Shown here piece after piece: positions 39,801-50,805 of a DNA stretch of 64,000 bases. The stretch is from the NCBI GenBank assembly GCA_016893485.2, contig JAFEKX020000001.1, positions 5,907,501 to 5,971,500 on the forward strand. Reading direction: 5' to 3'. Numbering within the stretch: the first letter of the stretch is position 1; each line of letters opens with the position of its first letter. Source of the stretch: Streptomyces sp. P3. GTDB lineage: Bacteria > Actinomycetota > Actinomycetes > Streptomycetales > Streptomycetaceae. Both the position numbers and the translations under genes were made by a program. The notes beneath the pieces were generated by a model. It was not told the origin of the DNA, did not search any database, and saw only the letters and a program-made list of their open reading frames with translations.

Positions 39801-41467
39801 GTGAATCAGATGCAGGGCCTGCTCCTCGCGGGGCGCTATCGGCTGGCCGAGTCGATCGGCAGCGGCGGTATGGGCCGGGTGTGGCGGGCGCATGACGAGG
39901 TGCTGCACCGGACCGTCGCCATCAAGGAGTTGACGGCCGCGCTCTATGTGTCCGAGAGCGACCAGCCGCGGCTGCTGGCGCGCACCCGCGCCGAGGCGCG
40001 CGCCGCCGCGCGGATCAACCACTCCGCCGTCGTCACGGTCCACGACGTACTCGAGCACGACGGCCGCCCGTGGATCGTCATGGAGCTGGTCGAGGGCAAC
40101 TCCCTTGCCGACGAGGTGAAGGAGCAGGGCCGCATCGAGCCCGCCGAGGCCGCGCGCATCGGCCTGTGGGTGCTGCGCGCCCTGCGCGCCGCGCACGCCG
40201 CCGGTGTCCTGCACCGCGACATCAAGCCAGGCAACGTGCTGCTCGGGCAGGACGGCCGGGTGCTGCTCACCGACTTCGGCATCGCGCAGATCGAGGGCGA
40301 CTCGACCATCACCCGCACCGGAGAGGTCGTCGGGTCCGTCGACTACCTCGCCCCCGAGCGCGTCCGCGGCGCCGACCCCGGTCCGTCGTCGGACCTCTGG
40401 GCGCTGGGAGCCACGCTCTACACGGCAGTTGAGGGCCGCTCACCCTTCCGCCGCACCTCGCCGCTGTCCACGATGCAGGCGGTCGTCGAGGAGGACGCGG
40501 GCGAATTCCGGTACGCCGGGCCCCTCGCCCCCGTCATCACCGCCCTCCTGAACAAGGACCCCGCGCTGCGCCCCGACGCCGACCAGGCCGAGCAGATGCT
40601 CGCGGAGGCGGCGGAGGGGCGACGGCCGCGCTCGGCGGAGGAGTGGCTGCCCACGCAGCAAGTGGGCTCGCGCCAGGGCGGGTTCGCCGAGGACTTCGGC
40701 TCGGGACCGACGCCGTATCCGTCGGCTGCCATGGGCGCCGCACCGTATCCGTCGGCGCCCGGGGCCACGTACCAGCACACACCGCCCGTCTCCCTCGCGC
40801 CTCCCGGGTCGGCCGCGCCGCCGAAGCGCCGACGGCTCCGCTCGGTCGTCCTCGTGATCGTCGTCGCCGCGCTCGTCGGCGGCGGTACGGCGCTGGGGCT
40901 GCAGAAGTGGAATCAGGACCGGGATCAGGACCAGGGCGGCGGCACCCGGGCTCCTCGGTCTCGCAGAGCACCACGCCGAGCCCGCACAGTTCGGGCCCCG
41001 CCAACTGGCAGGTGTACCACGACCCTTGGGGCTTCGACATATCCCTCCCCAAGGGCTGGGCGCGGAAGGTCTACGGCGACTCCGGCGGCATCAAGCAGGT
41101 CGACTACACGCCCGACAACGGCAAGCACTTCGTCCGCATAGCCATCGACACCTCCCCGGACTTCCCCACCGCGAACGCCCACCAACTCGACCTGGAAGTA
41201 CAGCTCCAGCGGCTGGTCGACTACAACCGCGTGACCCTGGAGGCGAACACCTACCGCGACCGTCCGGGCTCCCTGTGGGACTACACCTGGACCGCGCAGT
41301 CGAAGGACACGCCGTTCCCGGGACCGCGGCGCGCCATCGAGGAGACGTACATGTCCCGTGACGGCGTCGAGTACGCGATCTACATGTCGGCGCCTGCCGC
41401 CGACTGGGCGACGACCAGCGCGCAGTTCAAGTCGGTCCTGCAGAGCTGGAGTCCCGGCTCGGGCTGA
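39801..41467 (+). CDS. Receptor-like Ser/Thr protein kinase 2 (one indel)
   Basis: Complete kinase: IGSGGMGRVWRAHDE, VAIKEL, VLHRDIKPGNVLL, LTDFGIAQIEG, DYLAPERVRG. The juxtamembrane part has two PYPSA repeats, then a membrane segment (RSVVLVIVVAALVGGGTALG) and an outer domain (PWGFDISLPKGWARKVY to FKSVLQSWSPGSG). A base is missing near 40950. The GTG at 39801 follows GGGGAA. About 147 bp separate it from the pseudokinase. Confidence 0.9.
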
Positions 41468-41496
41468 CCGCTTCCGCTTGCGTCATGATGGTGCGC

Positions 41497-43198
41497 ATGG
41501 GGACCGGGGGACAACGCCCGCGTCATCGCGGGGCGTTACCGACTGGAGAAGCGGCTCGGGCGCGGCGGCATGGGCGTCGTGTGGCGGGCGGCCGACCAAC
41601 TCCTGGGCCGGCAGGTCGCGGTGAAGGAGATCGCCCAGGACGACTCCCTCTCCGAGGAGGAGGCCCGCCAGCAGCGCGACCGCACCCTGCGCGAGGCGCG
41701 GGCGGTCGCGCAACTGCGCCACCCGCACATCATCGTCGTCCACGACGTCGTCGAGCAGGACGAACGGCCGTACATCGTCATGGAGTTGGTCGACGGCGGC
41801 TCGCTCGCCGAGCGGATCTCCGCACGCGGCCCGGTCGACGCCGCCGAGGCAGCCCGGATCGGCATCGCCCTGCTCGGCGCGCTGCGCACGGCGCACGCGG
41901 CGGGCGTCCTGCACCGCGACATCAAACCGGCCAACGTGCTGCTCCAGACCGCCACCGACGAGGACGGCCCGGAGCGGGTCGTGCTCACCGACTTCGGCAT
42001 CGCGCAGGTCGCGGGCGCGACGACGCTCACCGAGAGTGGCGCGTTCGTCGGCTCGCCCGAGTACACCGCGCCGGAGCGGATGTCGGGCGTGCGGACCGGT
42101 CCGGAGTCCGACCTGTGGTCGCTGGGCGCGCTGCTGTGCACGGTGCTGAGCGGTGAATCGCCGTTCCGCCGCGACTCGTTGGGCGGCATCCTGCATGCGG
42201 TCGTCGTCGACGAGATCCGCCCGCCGGAACAGGCCCGGCCCCTGCTGCCCGTCATACGCGGACTCCTCGAACGCGATCCGGAACGGCGGCTGGAGGCGGC
42301 CGAGGCGGAGCGGATGCTGCGCGCGTTCCTGGACACCGGGCGGACGCCGAAGGCGGCGGGCGCGTCGACGGGGCGGCACCCCAGGGCGACATCCGGCCAC
42401 CCGGGAAGACCGACCCCGGATACACCCCGACCCAACGGGACGTTCCCCGACGGGATTTGGTGCCACCCCGGCACCCCTCCCCCTTCGCCCGCATCCTCTA
42501 CGGCCGAGCAGACCTCTCGGCGTTCCACGCGCGGGGTGCTCGTGGCCGCGTTGCTGGTCGCGGCGCTGGCGGGGGCCGGGGTGTCGGCGGTGGCGCTGTT
42601 GACGCGGGGGAACGACAGTAACGGGGGAGGCGCCCACGAGTTCGGCGCCGCTGACGTCCGCGAGCGCCGGCACGCCGTCACCGTCGCCCAAGCCCTCGAC
42701 CCCGGCCGACACCCCCACCACGCCCGCGGCGAGTACCGGTACGCCCAACACCCCGACCGCGCCCTCCGGTTACCGCATCGCCCATGACCCCGACGGCTTC
42801 TCCCTCGCCGTACCGGAGGACTTCGTGCGGGTGCCGCAGGGGGAGCGCATCTTCTACATGTCGCCGGGGAGACCTTCCGGCTCGGCATCAGGATGTCCGA
42901 CCCCCAACAGGGCGGCCCGCTCGCGGTGATGAAGAGCGCTGCGGCCAACGGGGAGTCCACGAACCCCGGTTACCACGACGGCAAGGTCACCGACACCACG
43001 CACGCCGGACACCCCGCCGCACTCTGGGAGTTCACCTGGAACGGCTTCAGCACGGCGGAGGGACCCCGGCACACCTACGACATGTGCTGGGAGGAGAACG
43101 GCCGCCTGTACGACGTGTGGGTGTCCGCGCCGGTCGGGAAGGTGCGGGAGGCGAAGGAGTACTTCGACGTCGCGCTGGACACCTTCGCCCGCGCGTGA
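41497..43198 (+). CDS. Receptor-like Ser/Thr protein kinase 3 (indels)
   Basis: Kinase core: VIAGRYRLEKRLGRGGMGVV, VAVKEIAQ, VLHRDIKPANVLL, LTDFGIAQVAG, EYTAPERMSG. Membrane segment (GVLVAALLVAALAGAGVSAV), then Ser/Thr/Pro stalk and outer domain (DPDGFSLAVPEDFVRVPQ to FDVALDTFARA). Indels near 41508, 42640 and 42865. The start ATG 41497 lies 30 bp after the previous kinase stop, suggesting co-transcription. Confidence 0.86.
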
Positions 43199-43305
43199 GG
43201 CCGCAGGCACGTAACGGGCGATAAGTCGCGCGCTCGGTCACGGGTCTGTGACCGGAAAGCATCAGAGGTGGATAGGGCGGCGTCCGGCGCGATATGGATG
43301 GACGC

Positions 43306-44993
43306 ATGAGCAGCAACGGGGAGCCCGACACGGAGCCGACGAGCCGACGAGCTTTGCTCTGCAACCACCGAACCCTCGCGGGGACCGGTCCGCGCCCAGG
43401 CCTGCGGGCGCACCTACGCCTGCCACCGCGCCCGCGGTCGTGCCGCACCCGAACAACCCCTATGCGACGCCGAGTTCGGCGCGGGCCCAGGCGCCCGACC
43501 CCCGCACCGGACGCCTCATAGCCGGCCGGTACCGGCTGCTCGGCAAGCTCGGGCACGGCGGTATGGGCACGGTGTGGCGCGCCAAGGACGAGACGGTGGA
43601 CCGCGAGGTCGCCGTGAAGGAACCGCGCGTCCCGGACCACCTTCCCGAACGCGAACGGGAGAAGGCCTTCGAGCGGATGCGCCGCGAGGCCCGCGCGGCG
43701 GCCCGGCTCGATCACCCGGCCGTCGTGAACGTGCACGATGTGGCCGTCGTCGACGGTCAGCCGTGGATCGTGATGGAGCTGGTGACCGGCCGCTCGCTGG
43801 GCGACGCGTTGCAGGAGGGCACCCTCGACGCGCGGGACGCGGCCCGCATCGGCCTCCAGGTGCTCGGCGCCCTCGAAGCGGCCCACGCGGCGGGCGTCCT
43901 GCACCGTGACGTGAAGCCGGACAACGTCCTGCTGGGCCGCCACGACCGGGTCGTCCTCACCGACTTCGGCATCGCGCAGATCGAGGGCGAGACCAACCTG
44001 ACGGACACCGGCGGCTTCGTCGGCTCGCCCGAATACATCGCCCCGGAGCGGGTGTTGGGCCAGCGGCCCGGCCCCGCGTCCGACCTCTGGTCCCTCGGCG
44101 TGGTCCTGTACGCGGCGACGGAGGGCGTCTCCCCGTTCCGCCGCAGCAACACCCCCGCCACCCTCCAGTCGGTCCTCAACTCGGCGCCCGCCCCGCCGAC
44201 TTCGGCCCCGGGCCCGCTCGCCGACCTCATCACCGCCCTCCTCGCCAAGGACGCCTCGAACCGCCCGAACGCGGCTCAGGTGCGCGCCGTCCTCGCATCG
44301 GTGGCGAACCCGCCGGCACCGGTGCCGACACAGGAGGTCCGGTACGTCGAAGGTCCCGGGCGGAGACAACTCCCGCGCCGCAAAGCGTGGTTCGGGCTCG
44401 GTTCGCTGGTCGTCGTGGCGGCGGTGACGGCGTGTCTGCTGATCGCGAACCCGTTCGCCGGATCGCGGACACTCCCCGACGGCTGGAGCAAGCACCACGA
44501 GACGGACGTGGCGGCGACGCTCGCCGTCCCCGCCAAGTACCAGCGCGGCGCCCCCGACCGCAAGACGGACAAGGGCCACTGGATCACGTACACCGACTGG
44601 AGCGGGAGCATCTCGGTCGGCCTGACCCTAGTGAAGAAGTCCGAGGACACCCTCGGCGAGATCAAGGACTCCGCCGCGGCCCAAATGTACGACGACAACG
44701 GCGACTTCAAGCAGAGCGGCAGCTCCAGCCTCGACATGCCGGAGAACCCGAAGACGGACACCAAGCCCACGGGCACCTACCGCGGCAGGCCGGCCGCCAC
44801 GAACACGCTCGTCTACGACACCGACGACAGCCAGTACCCCCGCCCCCGCGAGGTCCAGATCCTCTACTACAAGACCACCTCCGGCAACATGTACCGCCTC
44901 ACGGTCAGCTACCCCGGCGACGGCGACTTCACGGCCCGGGGCCGCGAGGTGGCGAAGGCGGCGATCGCGAACCTGGACGTCGACAGGCTGTGA
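43306..44993 (+). CDS. Receptor-like Ser/Thr protein kinase 4 (one indel)
   Basis: An N-terminal Pro-rich segment (about 60 residues) precedes a full kinase domain: LGKLGHGGMGTVWRAKDE, VAVKEP, VLHRDVKPDNVLL, LTDFGIAQIEG, EYIAPERVLG. After one membrane segment (GLGSLVVVAAVTACLLIA) comes an outer domain (DVAATLAVPAKYQRGAP to AKAAIANLDVDRL) with the same layout as its neighbours. Frame break near 43340. Its stop overlaps the next small gene (GTGA). Confidence 0.88.
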
Positions 44994-45342
44994 GCGACGG
45001 TACGGAGGCCGCCGACCTCGCGGTCATGAGCGTGCGCGCGCTCGCTGACCGCGGTCTGCCGGCCGACGTGGTCGACGTGTACGCAGCACGCCGCCACTAC
45101 TCAACGGTAGAACTGGAGCAGTTGGGCCTCCGGGCCGACGGCACGGACTTCGACCTCTTCCACCTGCGTGACCGTCTGGAGAGTGTCGTGTGGGTCAGCG
45201 ATGACGAGTTCGGGGCGCACGGGCTCGACGCCGACGAGATCGCGGGGTTGCGGCGGTGGGCCCTGGAGTGGGAGTCCGATCTCGGGCTGCGGCTCGCGGA
45301 GGAGTACGACGACGAGCCTGACGGCGAAGCCCGGGGCTATGA
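44990..45342 (+). CDS. Small acidic uncharacterised protein coupled to kinase 4
   Basis: The GTG at 44990 overlaps the kinase stop. It reads VSDGTEAADLAVMSVRALAD, contains DGTDFDLFHLRDRLESVVWV and ends EEYDDEPDGEARG. As sequenced the frame runs on into the convergent AraC gene; adding one G in the run at 45333-45336 gives a stop at 45340-45342, two bases beyond the AraC stop, which is the likelier end. Function unknown; the coupling suggests a role with the kinase. Confidence 0.55.
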
Positions 45343-46235
45343 ACTGCCTGCCCCCACCCGGTACTTGCCCGGCGTCACCCCGAACTCCCGGCTGAAGGCG
45401 TGCGACAGGGCGTACGGGCTGCCGTACCCCGCCTCCCGGGCCACCGTCGTCAGCGAGTCGTCCGTGTCACGCAGCCGGGTCGCCGCCAACGTCAGCCGCC
45501 ACCAGGTCAGATACGCCATCGGCGCCCGCCCCACCAGCGCGGTGAACCGGCGGGCCAGCGTCGCCCGGGACACACCCGCCGCCGCGGCCAGGCGGTCGTT
45601 GGTCCAGGGCGCGGCCGGGTCCGAGTGCAGGGCGCGCAGCGCGGCCGTCGTCACCGGGTCGTTCAGCACCGACGGCCAACTCCCCGTCTCCGCCTCGGAC
45701 ATCCACGCCCGCACCATGTAGATCAGCAGCAGATCGAGGAGACTCGGCAGCGCGAGGCAGGCCCCCGGCCGCCGTTCGTCCAACTCGTTCGCCAACAGGT
45801 CGACGGCGGAACGGAGTTCGGGGTGGCGGCCGACCCGGTTCGGCAGGTGGACGACCTCCGGCAGCTCCGCCATCAGCGGATGCGTCCGGCTCCGGTCCAG
45901 CCGGTACTTCCCGCACAACAACTCGACCTCCCGCCCGTTTCCGCGCCCGTCCGGCCGTCGCATCTCCTCGAACGGCACCGCCCCGCCGTGTCCCCGGGCG
46001 AGTCCGCCAGCACATGCCCCGCCCCGTGCGGCAGCAGTACGACGTCCCCCGCGCCCAGTGTCACCGGCTCCCCGCCCGTCTCCGGCACCAGCCAGCACCC
46101 GCCCGCGAGCACGACATGGAACCCGGCCCCCTCGTACGGCGCCAGCCGCGTGCACCAACTGCCGCCCACCCGAAGCCGGTTGGAGGAGGGCCGCCCGGTT
46201 CGTACGGCGGAGATCGCGTCGCTCACCACGTCCAT
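45337..46235 (-). CDS. AraC-family regulator with cupin sensor (one indel)
   Basis: An N-terminal cupin (AGFHVVLAGGCWLVPETGGE, LGAGDVVLLPHGAGHVL) is joined to a C-terminal double HTH (RLAAAAGVSRATLARRFTAL, VAREAGYGSPYALSHAFSRE). This cupin_6/AraC layout is common in actinobacteria and usually controls a divergent oxidoreductase or hydrolase; here the divergent gene encodes an MBL hydrolase. A base is missing near 45990. Confidence 0.85.
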
Positions 46236-46271
46236 CCGGCCAGGTTACGCCGGGGAGCTGTGGTGAGCCGC

Positions 46272-46300
46272 ATGCGTATTCTTATGAGCCGATCACGCAT
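46272..46300. promoter_or_regulatory. Inverted repeat in the AraC/MBL divergent promoter region
   Basis: ATGCGT (46272-46277) and ACGCAT (46295-46300) face each other across 17 bp, 36 bp before the MBL start and 36 bp from the AraC start. A candidate regulator site. Confidence 0.35.
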
Positions 46301-46336
46301 TGAGAAGCTCACGGCATCCTCCCTACGCTTGTTCTC

Positions 46337-47230
46337 ATGACCGAGGACAACACACAGACCCTGACCATCGGTGACGTCGACGTCGTCCGTGTCGTCGAGT
46401 GGGCGCGGCCCTTCGCCCCCGCCCGCACCCTCGTCCCGGACGTGCCGCCCGAGGTGTGGGAGGACCATCGCGACACGCTCGCCCCCGACCACTGGGAGCC
46501 CGAGACCGACCGCGCGGTCGTGGCGCTCCAGACGTGGGTGGTGCGCAGCGCCGGGCTGACCGTGCTCGTGGACACCGGGGTCGGCAACGGCAGGGAGCGG
46601 CCCGGCAATCCGTTGTTCCACATGAGCCGGGGCGACCTCCCGGGGCGGCTCGCGCGGGCCGGCGTCCGGCCGGAGGACGTGGACATCGTCGTCAACACGC
46701 ACATCCACGGTGACCACGTCGGCTGGAACACCCATGACGTGAAGGGGAGTTGGGTTCCGCTGTTCCCCAACGCGCGCTATCTCCTCCCCGCCGCCGACGA
46801 CTTCCACTTCGGGCCCGCGAACAACTACGGCGGTGCGGTACGCCCCGACGACCGGCTGATCTACGAGGACAGCGTCGCGCCCGTGCACCGCGCCGGGTTG
46901 GCCACCCTGTGGGACGGCACGCACCGCGTCGACGAGCACCTGACGTTGGAGTCCGCGCCGGGGCACACCCCGGGTTCGTCCGTCCTCCGAGTCGCCTCCG
47001 GCGGTGAACGGGCCGTGTTCGTCGGGGACTTGCTGCACAGTCCCGTCCAGATCGCGCATCCGGAGTGCAGCAGCTGCTTCTGCCTCGATCCCGGGCAGGC
47101 CGCGCGGAGTCGGCGGCGCGTGCTCGAACGGGCCGCTGAAGAGGGGGAGTTGGTGATCCCGGCGCACTTCGGCGGTACCGGGGTCGCGGAGGTGCGGCGG
47201 GTGGGCGACACGCTGATGCTCGGGAAGTAG
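46337..47230 (+). CDS. MBL-fold metallo-hydrolase
   Basis: 297 residues. The zinc motif HxHxDH is VVNTHIHGDHVGWNTHD; later ligands lie in APGHTPGSSV, VFVGDLLHSPVQ and IPAHFGG. It resembles lactonase-like and alkylsulfatase-unrelated MBL enzymes, but the substrate is not deducible. Divergent from the AraC regulator. Intact. Confidence 0.88.
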   Translation: MTEDNTQTLTIGDVDVVRVVEWARPFAPARTLVPDVPPEVWEDHRDTLAPDHWEPETDRAVVALQTWVVRSAGLTVLVDTGVGNGRERPGNPLFHMSRGDLPGRLARAGVRPEDVDIVVNTHIHGDHVGWNTHDVKGSWVPLFPNARYLLPAADDFHFGPANNYGGAVRPDDRLIYEDSVAPVHRAGLATLWDGTHRVDEHLTLESAPGHTPGSSVLRVASGGERAVFVGDLLHSPVQIAHPECSSCFCLDPGQAARSRRRVLERAAEEGELVIPAHFGGTGVAEVRRVGDTLMLGK

Positions 47231-47274
47231 GGCGCGCGTCGGCAAGGCCGCATCCGGCACGGTACTGATGGGGC

Positions 47275-48923
47275 ATGAGCGAAGTCGGCGAACAGGTGCG
47301 CGACGGACGTCTGGTCGGCGGTCGCTACCGGCTGCTCGAACGGATCGGCTCCGGCGGCATGGGCACCGTATGGCGGGCGTTCGACGAACTCGTGGACCGC
47401 GAAGTCGCCGTGAAACAGCCCAGGTTGCCCGGTGACCCGGCGGACGAGGAGTTCCAGCGCGCCTCCCACCGGCTCTACCGCGAGGCCCGCGCCGCCGCCC
47501 GGGTCGACCACCCCTCCGCCGTCGCCATCCACGATGTCGTCATCGAGGACGAACTCCCGTGGATCGTCATGGAGTTGGTGCGCGGCGAGTCCCTGCACGA
47601 ACTGCTCGGACGCGGCCCCGTAGCCCCCGCCGAAGCCGCCCGCATCGGCCGTGCCGTCCTCGGCGCCCTGTGCGCCGCGCACTCCGTCGGGATCGTGCAC
47701 CGGGACGTCAAACCCGCCAACGTCCTCCTCGGCCCGCACGACCGCGTTGTCCTCACCGACTTCGGCATCGCCCACATCCAGGGCGAGGAATCCCTCACCG
47801 CCAGCGGGGAGTTCAGGCTCGCTCGAGTTCATCGCCCCCGAGCGCATGTCCGGCACGGGCGCGGGGGCGGGCGGTCCGGCCTCCGACCTGTGGTCCCTGG
47901 GCGTCCTGCTGTACGCGGCCGTCGAAGGAGCATCTCCCTTTCGCCGTACGACCGTTGAGTCCACTCTCGGCGCGATCCTCGCGGGCGATCCGCCCGAACC
48001 GACCCGCGCGGGCCCCCTCGGACCGCTGATCCCGCGGATGCTGGCGCGGGAGCCGGAGGCGCGGCCCGGGGCGGAGGAGGTCGGCGCGGTACTGGATGCC
48101 GTGGCCGAGGGGAAGGACGTACCGGAGCCGCCGGTCATCACGGTTCCGCGTGATGCGGTGCCGGACGCGGTGCCTGCGGGGATGCCGGAGGGGGTGCCCG
48201 AGGAGGCGTCCGCGGAGCCGTCCGCGGAGGCGCCCGGCGCCGAAGCCGTCGTAGCGGAGCCCGAGTCTGCACCCGCACCCGCACCGGACCTTGAACCCAC
48301 ACCCACACCCACACCCGGCCTCGAACCCGCACCCGAACCCATATCAGCCCCCAAGTCCCGTCCTCGGCACCTGCGTTGGGGCCGCCCTCTCCTCCTCGCC
48401 CTCGGTGCCCTCCTCCTGGCAGGCCTGGTCTTCGGCACCGTCGTCGACAACCTCCTCGACACAGCCGACACCGAGGCGAGCCGTCCGTGGATCGCCCACT
48501 CGGAACGGGAGTTGTCCGCGGTCCTCTACCTCCCGTCCCCGTACAAGCGCGTCGCCGAGCAGACGGATTCCGGCACCCGCGTGGTCACCTACGCCACCAC
48601 CGCCACCGGCGCTCTCCGCGTCCGCCTCACCGAACGGACCGGGACCACCGCCTCCCCCTCACCGAGGCGCACGCCCTGACGCAGGGGACGTCGAATCCGC
48701 AGTACACGCGCACGAGCTTCCGGGGAACAAGGACGCGGTGCTCGCCGACACCGTCCAGGGCGGCTCCGGCGGTCCGACCCGCGTCATGGCGTTGATCATC
48801 CGCACCGCGGACGGCCGTATGTACGAACTGCGCGTGGACATGCCCAAGGGCACCCCGGACGAGAAGAGGGGGACGGCGCTGTTCAAGGGCGCCCGTGACC
48901 GACTCACCCTTGCGGGAAAGTGA
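47275..48923 (+). CDS. Receptor-like Ser/Thr protein kinase 5 (two indels)
   Basis: Kinase core: RIGSGGMGTVWRAFDE, VAVKQP, IVHRDVKPANVLL, LTDFGIAHIQG, LEFIAPERMSG. A Pro/Glu-rich linker (with PTPTPTPGLEP) leads to a membrane segment (LLLALGALLLAGLVFGTVV) and an outer domain (ELSAVLYLPSPYKRVAE to KGARDRLTLAGK). Frame breaks near 47820 and 48650. The HIQG in place of QI/VEG slightly separates it from the other kinases. It follows the MBL gene by 44 bp. Confidence 0.87.
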
Positions 48924-48939
48924 TTCGATGGCGATTCCG

Positions 48940-48997
48940 GGGTGATCATCCCCGTACAACGCCCTGATCAGGGCATTCGTTGCCAGTGATCACTGGC
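48940..48997. promoter_or_regulatory. Three TGATCA-centred palindromes at 22-bp steps
   Basis: TGATCA occurs at 48943-48948, 48965-48970 and 48987-48992. The second is embedded in the perfect palindrome GCCCTGATCAGGGC (48961-48974), the third in GCCAGTGATCACTGGC (48982-48997); the first is a near-palindrome, GGGGTGATCATCCCC (48939-48953). They lie 75-130 bp before the gabD-like start. Confidence 0.7.
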
Positions 48998-49071
48998 GTG
49001 ATGTGAGTACTGCGTGAATCCCGATTACCGACGGGTACCCAAACCCGTCGTAGCGGCATACCCTGCGGCAC

Positions 49072-50706
49072 ATGACGGACTCGCAGGCCCTGGAAAAGAC
49101 CGGCACGGAAACGACGACCGGCACGAACCCCTCGCGCCGGCCCCCACAGGCGCCCGTACCGCCGCCGATGTGGTCACCCCGGAGCTGGTCGCCCAGCTCA
49201 CGAAGGGTGTGGTCGGCTCCGGCCGGACCGCCAACCACTCGCCGTTCACCGGCGAGAAGCTCGCGGACCTGCCCGAGTCCACCCCGAGGACGTGGCGAAG
49301 GCCTTCGACGCGGCCCGTGCCGCGCAGGCCCTGTGGGCACAGACGCCGGTACGGCAGCGCGCGGCGGTCCTGCTCCGCTTCCACGATCTGGTGCTGGCCC
49401 GGCAGGCCGAGGTCCTCGACCTGATCCAGCTGGAGACCGGCAAGGCGCGGCTGCACGCGCACGAGGAGGTGCAGGCCGTCGCCGTCGCGGCCCGCCACTA
49501 CGGCCGCAAGGCCCCCGCCTACCTCAAGCCGAAGCGGCACACCGGCGCCGTCCCGACCCTCACCAAGGTCACCGAACTCCGGCATCCGCGCGGGGTAGTT
49601 GGGCAGATCGCCCCCTGGAACTACCCGTTCGAGCTCTCCGTCGGCGACGCGCTCCCGGCCTTCGCGGCGGGCAACGCGGTCGTCATGAAGCCCGACACCG
49701 AGACCTGCCTGACCGCCCTCTGGGCCCGTGACCTCCTCATCGAGGCCGGTCTGCCCGCCGGGGTCTTCCAGGTCGTCCTCGGTGAGGGCCCGGTCGTCGG
49801 CCCCGAGGTCGTCAAGCACGCCGACTACGTCTCGTTCACCGGCTCCACCGCACCGGCACCGGCCGAGGAGGTCGCGCAGGCCGCCGCCGCCCGGCTGGTC
49901 GGCGTCTCCCTCGAACTCGGCGGAAAGAACGCCATGGTGGTCCTGGAGGACGCCGACATCGAGAAGGCGGCGGCCGGCGCGATCCGCGCCTGCTTCTCCT
50001 CCGCCGGCCAACTCTGCGTCTCCATCGAGCGGTTGTACGTCCACGAGTCGATCGCCGACACCTTCCTCGAGCGCTTCGCCGCCCGCACCAAGGCGATGCG
50101 CCTCGGCACGTCCCTCGCGTACGGCGCGGACATGGGATCGCTCGCGGGGAGCGGCAGTTGGAGTCCGTGACCCGGCACGTGGACGAGGCGATCGCCAAGG
50201 GCGCGAAGGTGCTGGCCGGCGGCGTCGCCCGCCCGGACGTCGGCCCGTACTTCTTCGAGCCGACCATCCTCGACGGTGTCGAGGCCCCCATGGCCGTCTG
50301 CGCCGAGGAGACCTTCGGTCCGGTCGTCTCCGTGTACCGCTTCACGACGGAGGACGAGGTGGTCGAGGAGGCCAACTCCACGCCGTACGGCCTCAATTCC
50401 TCCGTCTGGACGAAGAACGGCAGCCGCGGTCGCGCCATCGCCGCCCGCCTGCGCACCGGCACGGTCAACGTCAACGAGGGCTACGCCTCCGCCTACGGCA
50501 GCGTCCAGTCCCCGATGGGCGGCATGAAGGACTCCGGCCTGGGCCGCCGCCACGGCTCCGAGGGCATCCTCAAGTACACAGAGGCCCAAACCATCGCCCA
50601 GCAACGCCTGTTGCCGATGGCCCCGTCCCTGGGAATCACCGACGAGGCCTACGCGCAGTTCATGAGCCGCAGCCTGCGCGCGATGAAGGCATTCCGACTC
50701 AGGTGA
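49072..50706 (+). CDS. gabD: Succinate-semialdehyde dehydrogenase (indels)
   Basis: NAD(P)-dependent aldehyde dehydrogenase: IAPWNYPFELSVGDALPAFA, SLELGGKNAMVVLED (general-base Glu), SSAGQLCVSIERLYV (nucleophile Cys) and AEETFGPVVSVYRF. The sequence is closest to actinobacterial succinic semialdehyde dehydrogenases, which complete GABA breakdown to succinate. Frame breaks near 49130, 49283 and 50148; the GSTAPAPAEE segment (49840-49875) also looks locally altered. ATG 49072. A GMC oxidoreductase follows on the same strand. Confidence 0.85.
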
Positions 50707-50714
50707 GTCGCGTT

Positions 50715-50785
50715 CAGGGGCGCGGGGCTGCATCGATATGCGGCTCCGCCGCGTGAGCGCGACCAGCCACAGACGACCTGCACGC
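50715..50785. repeat. Streptomyces interspersed repeat, copy C
   Basis: AGGGGCGCGGGGCTGCATCG, ATATGCGGCTCCGCCGCGTG and GCGCGACCAGCCACAGACG are hallmarks of a common Streptomyces intergenic repeat. The inner CGGCTCCGCCG can form a small hairpin between gabD and the GMC gene. Confidence 0.6.
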
Positions 50786-50805
50786 GAACTCAAAGAGGAG
50801 ACCCC

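Noticed and set aside
48961..48997. TGATCA palindromes simply as terminators of kinase 5
   Set aside because: The exact 22-bp periodicity and lack of a U-rich tail after the third palindrome argue for operators, although the middle one may also terminate.
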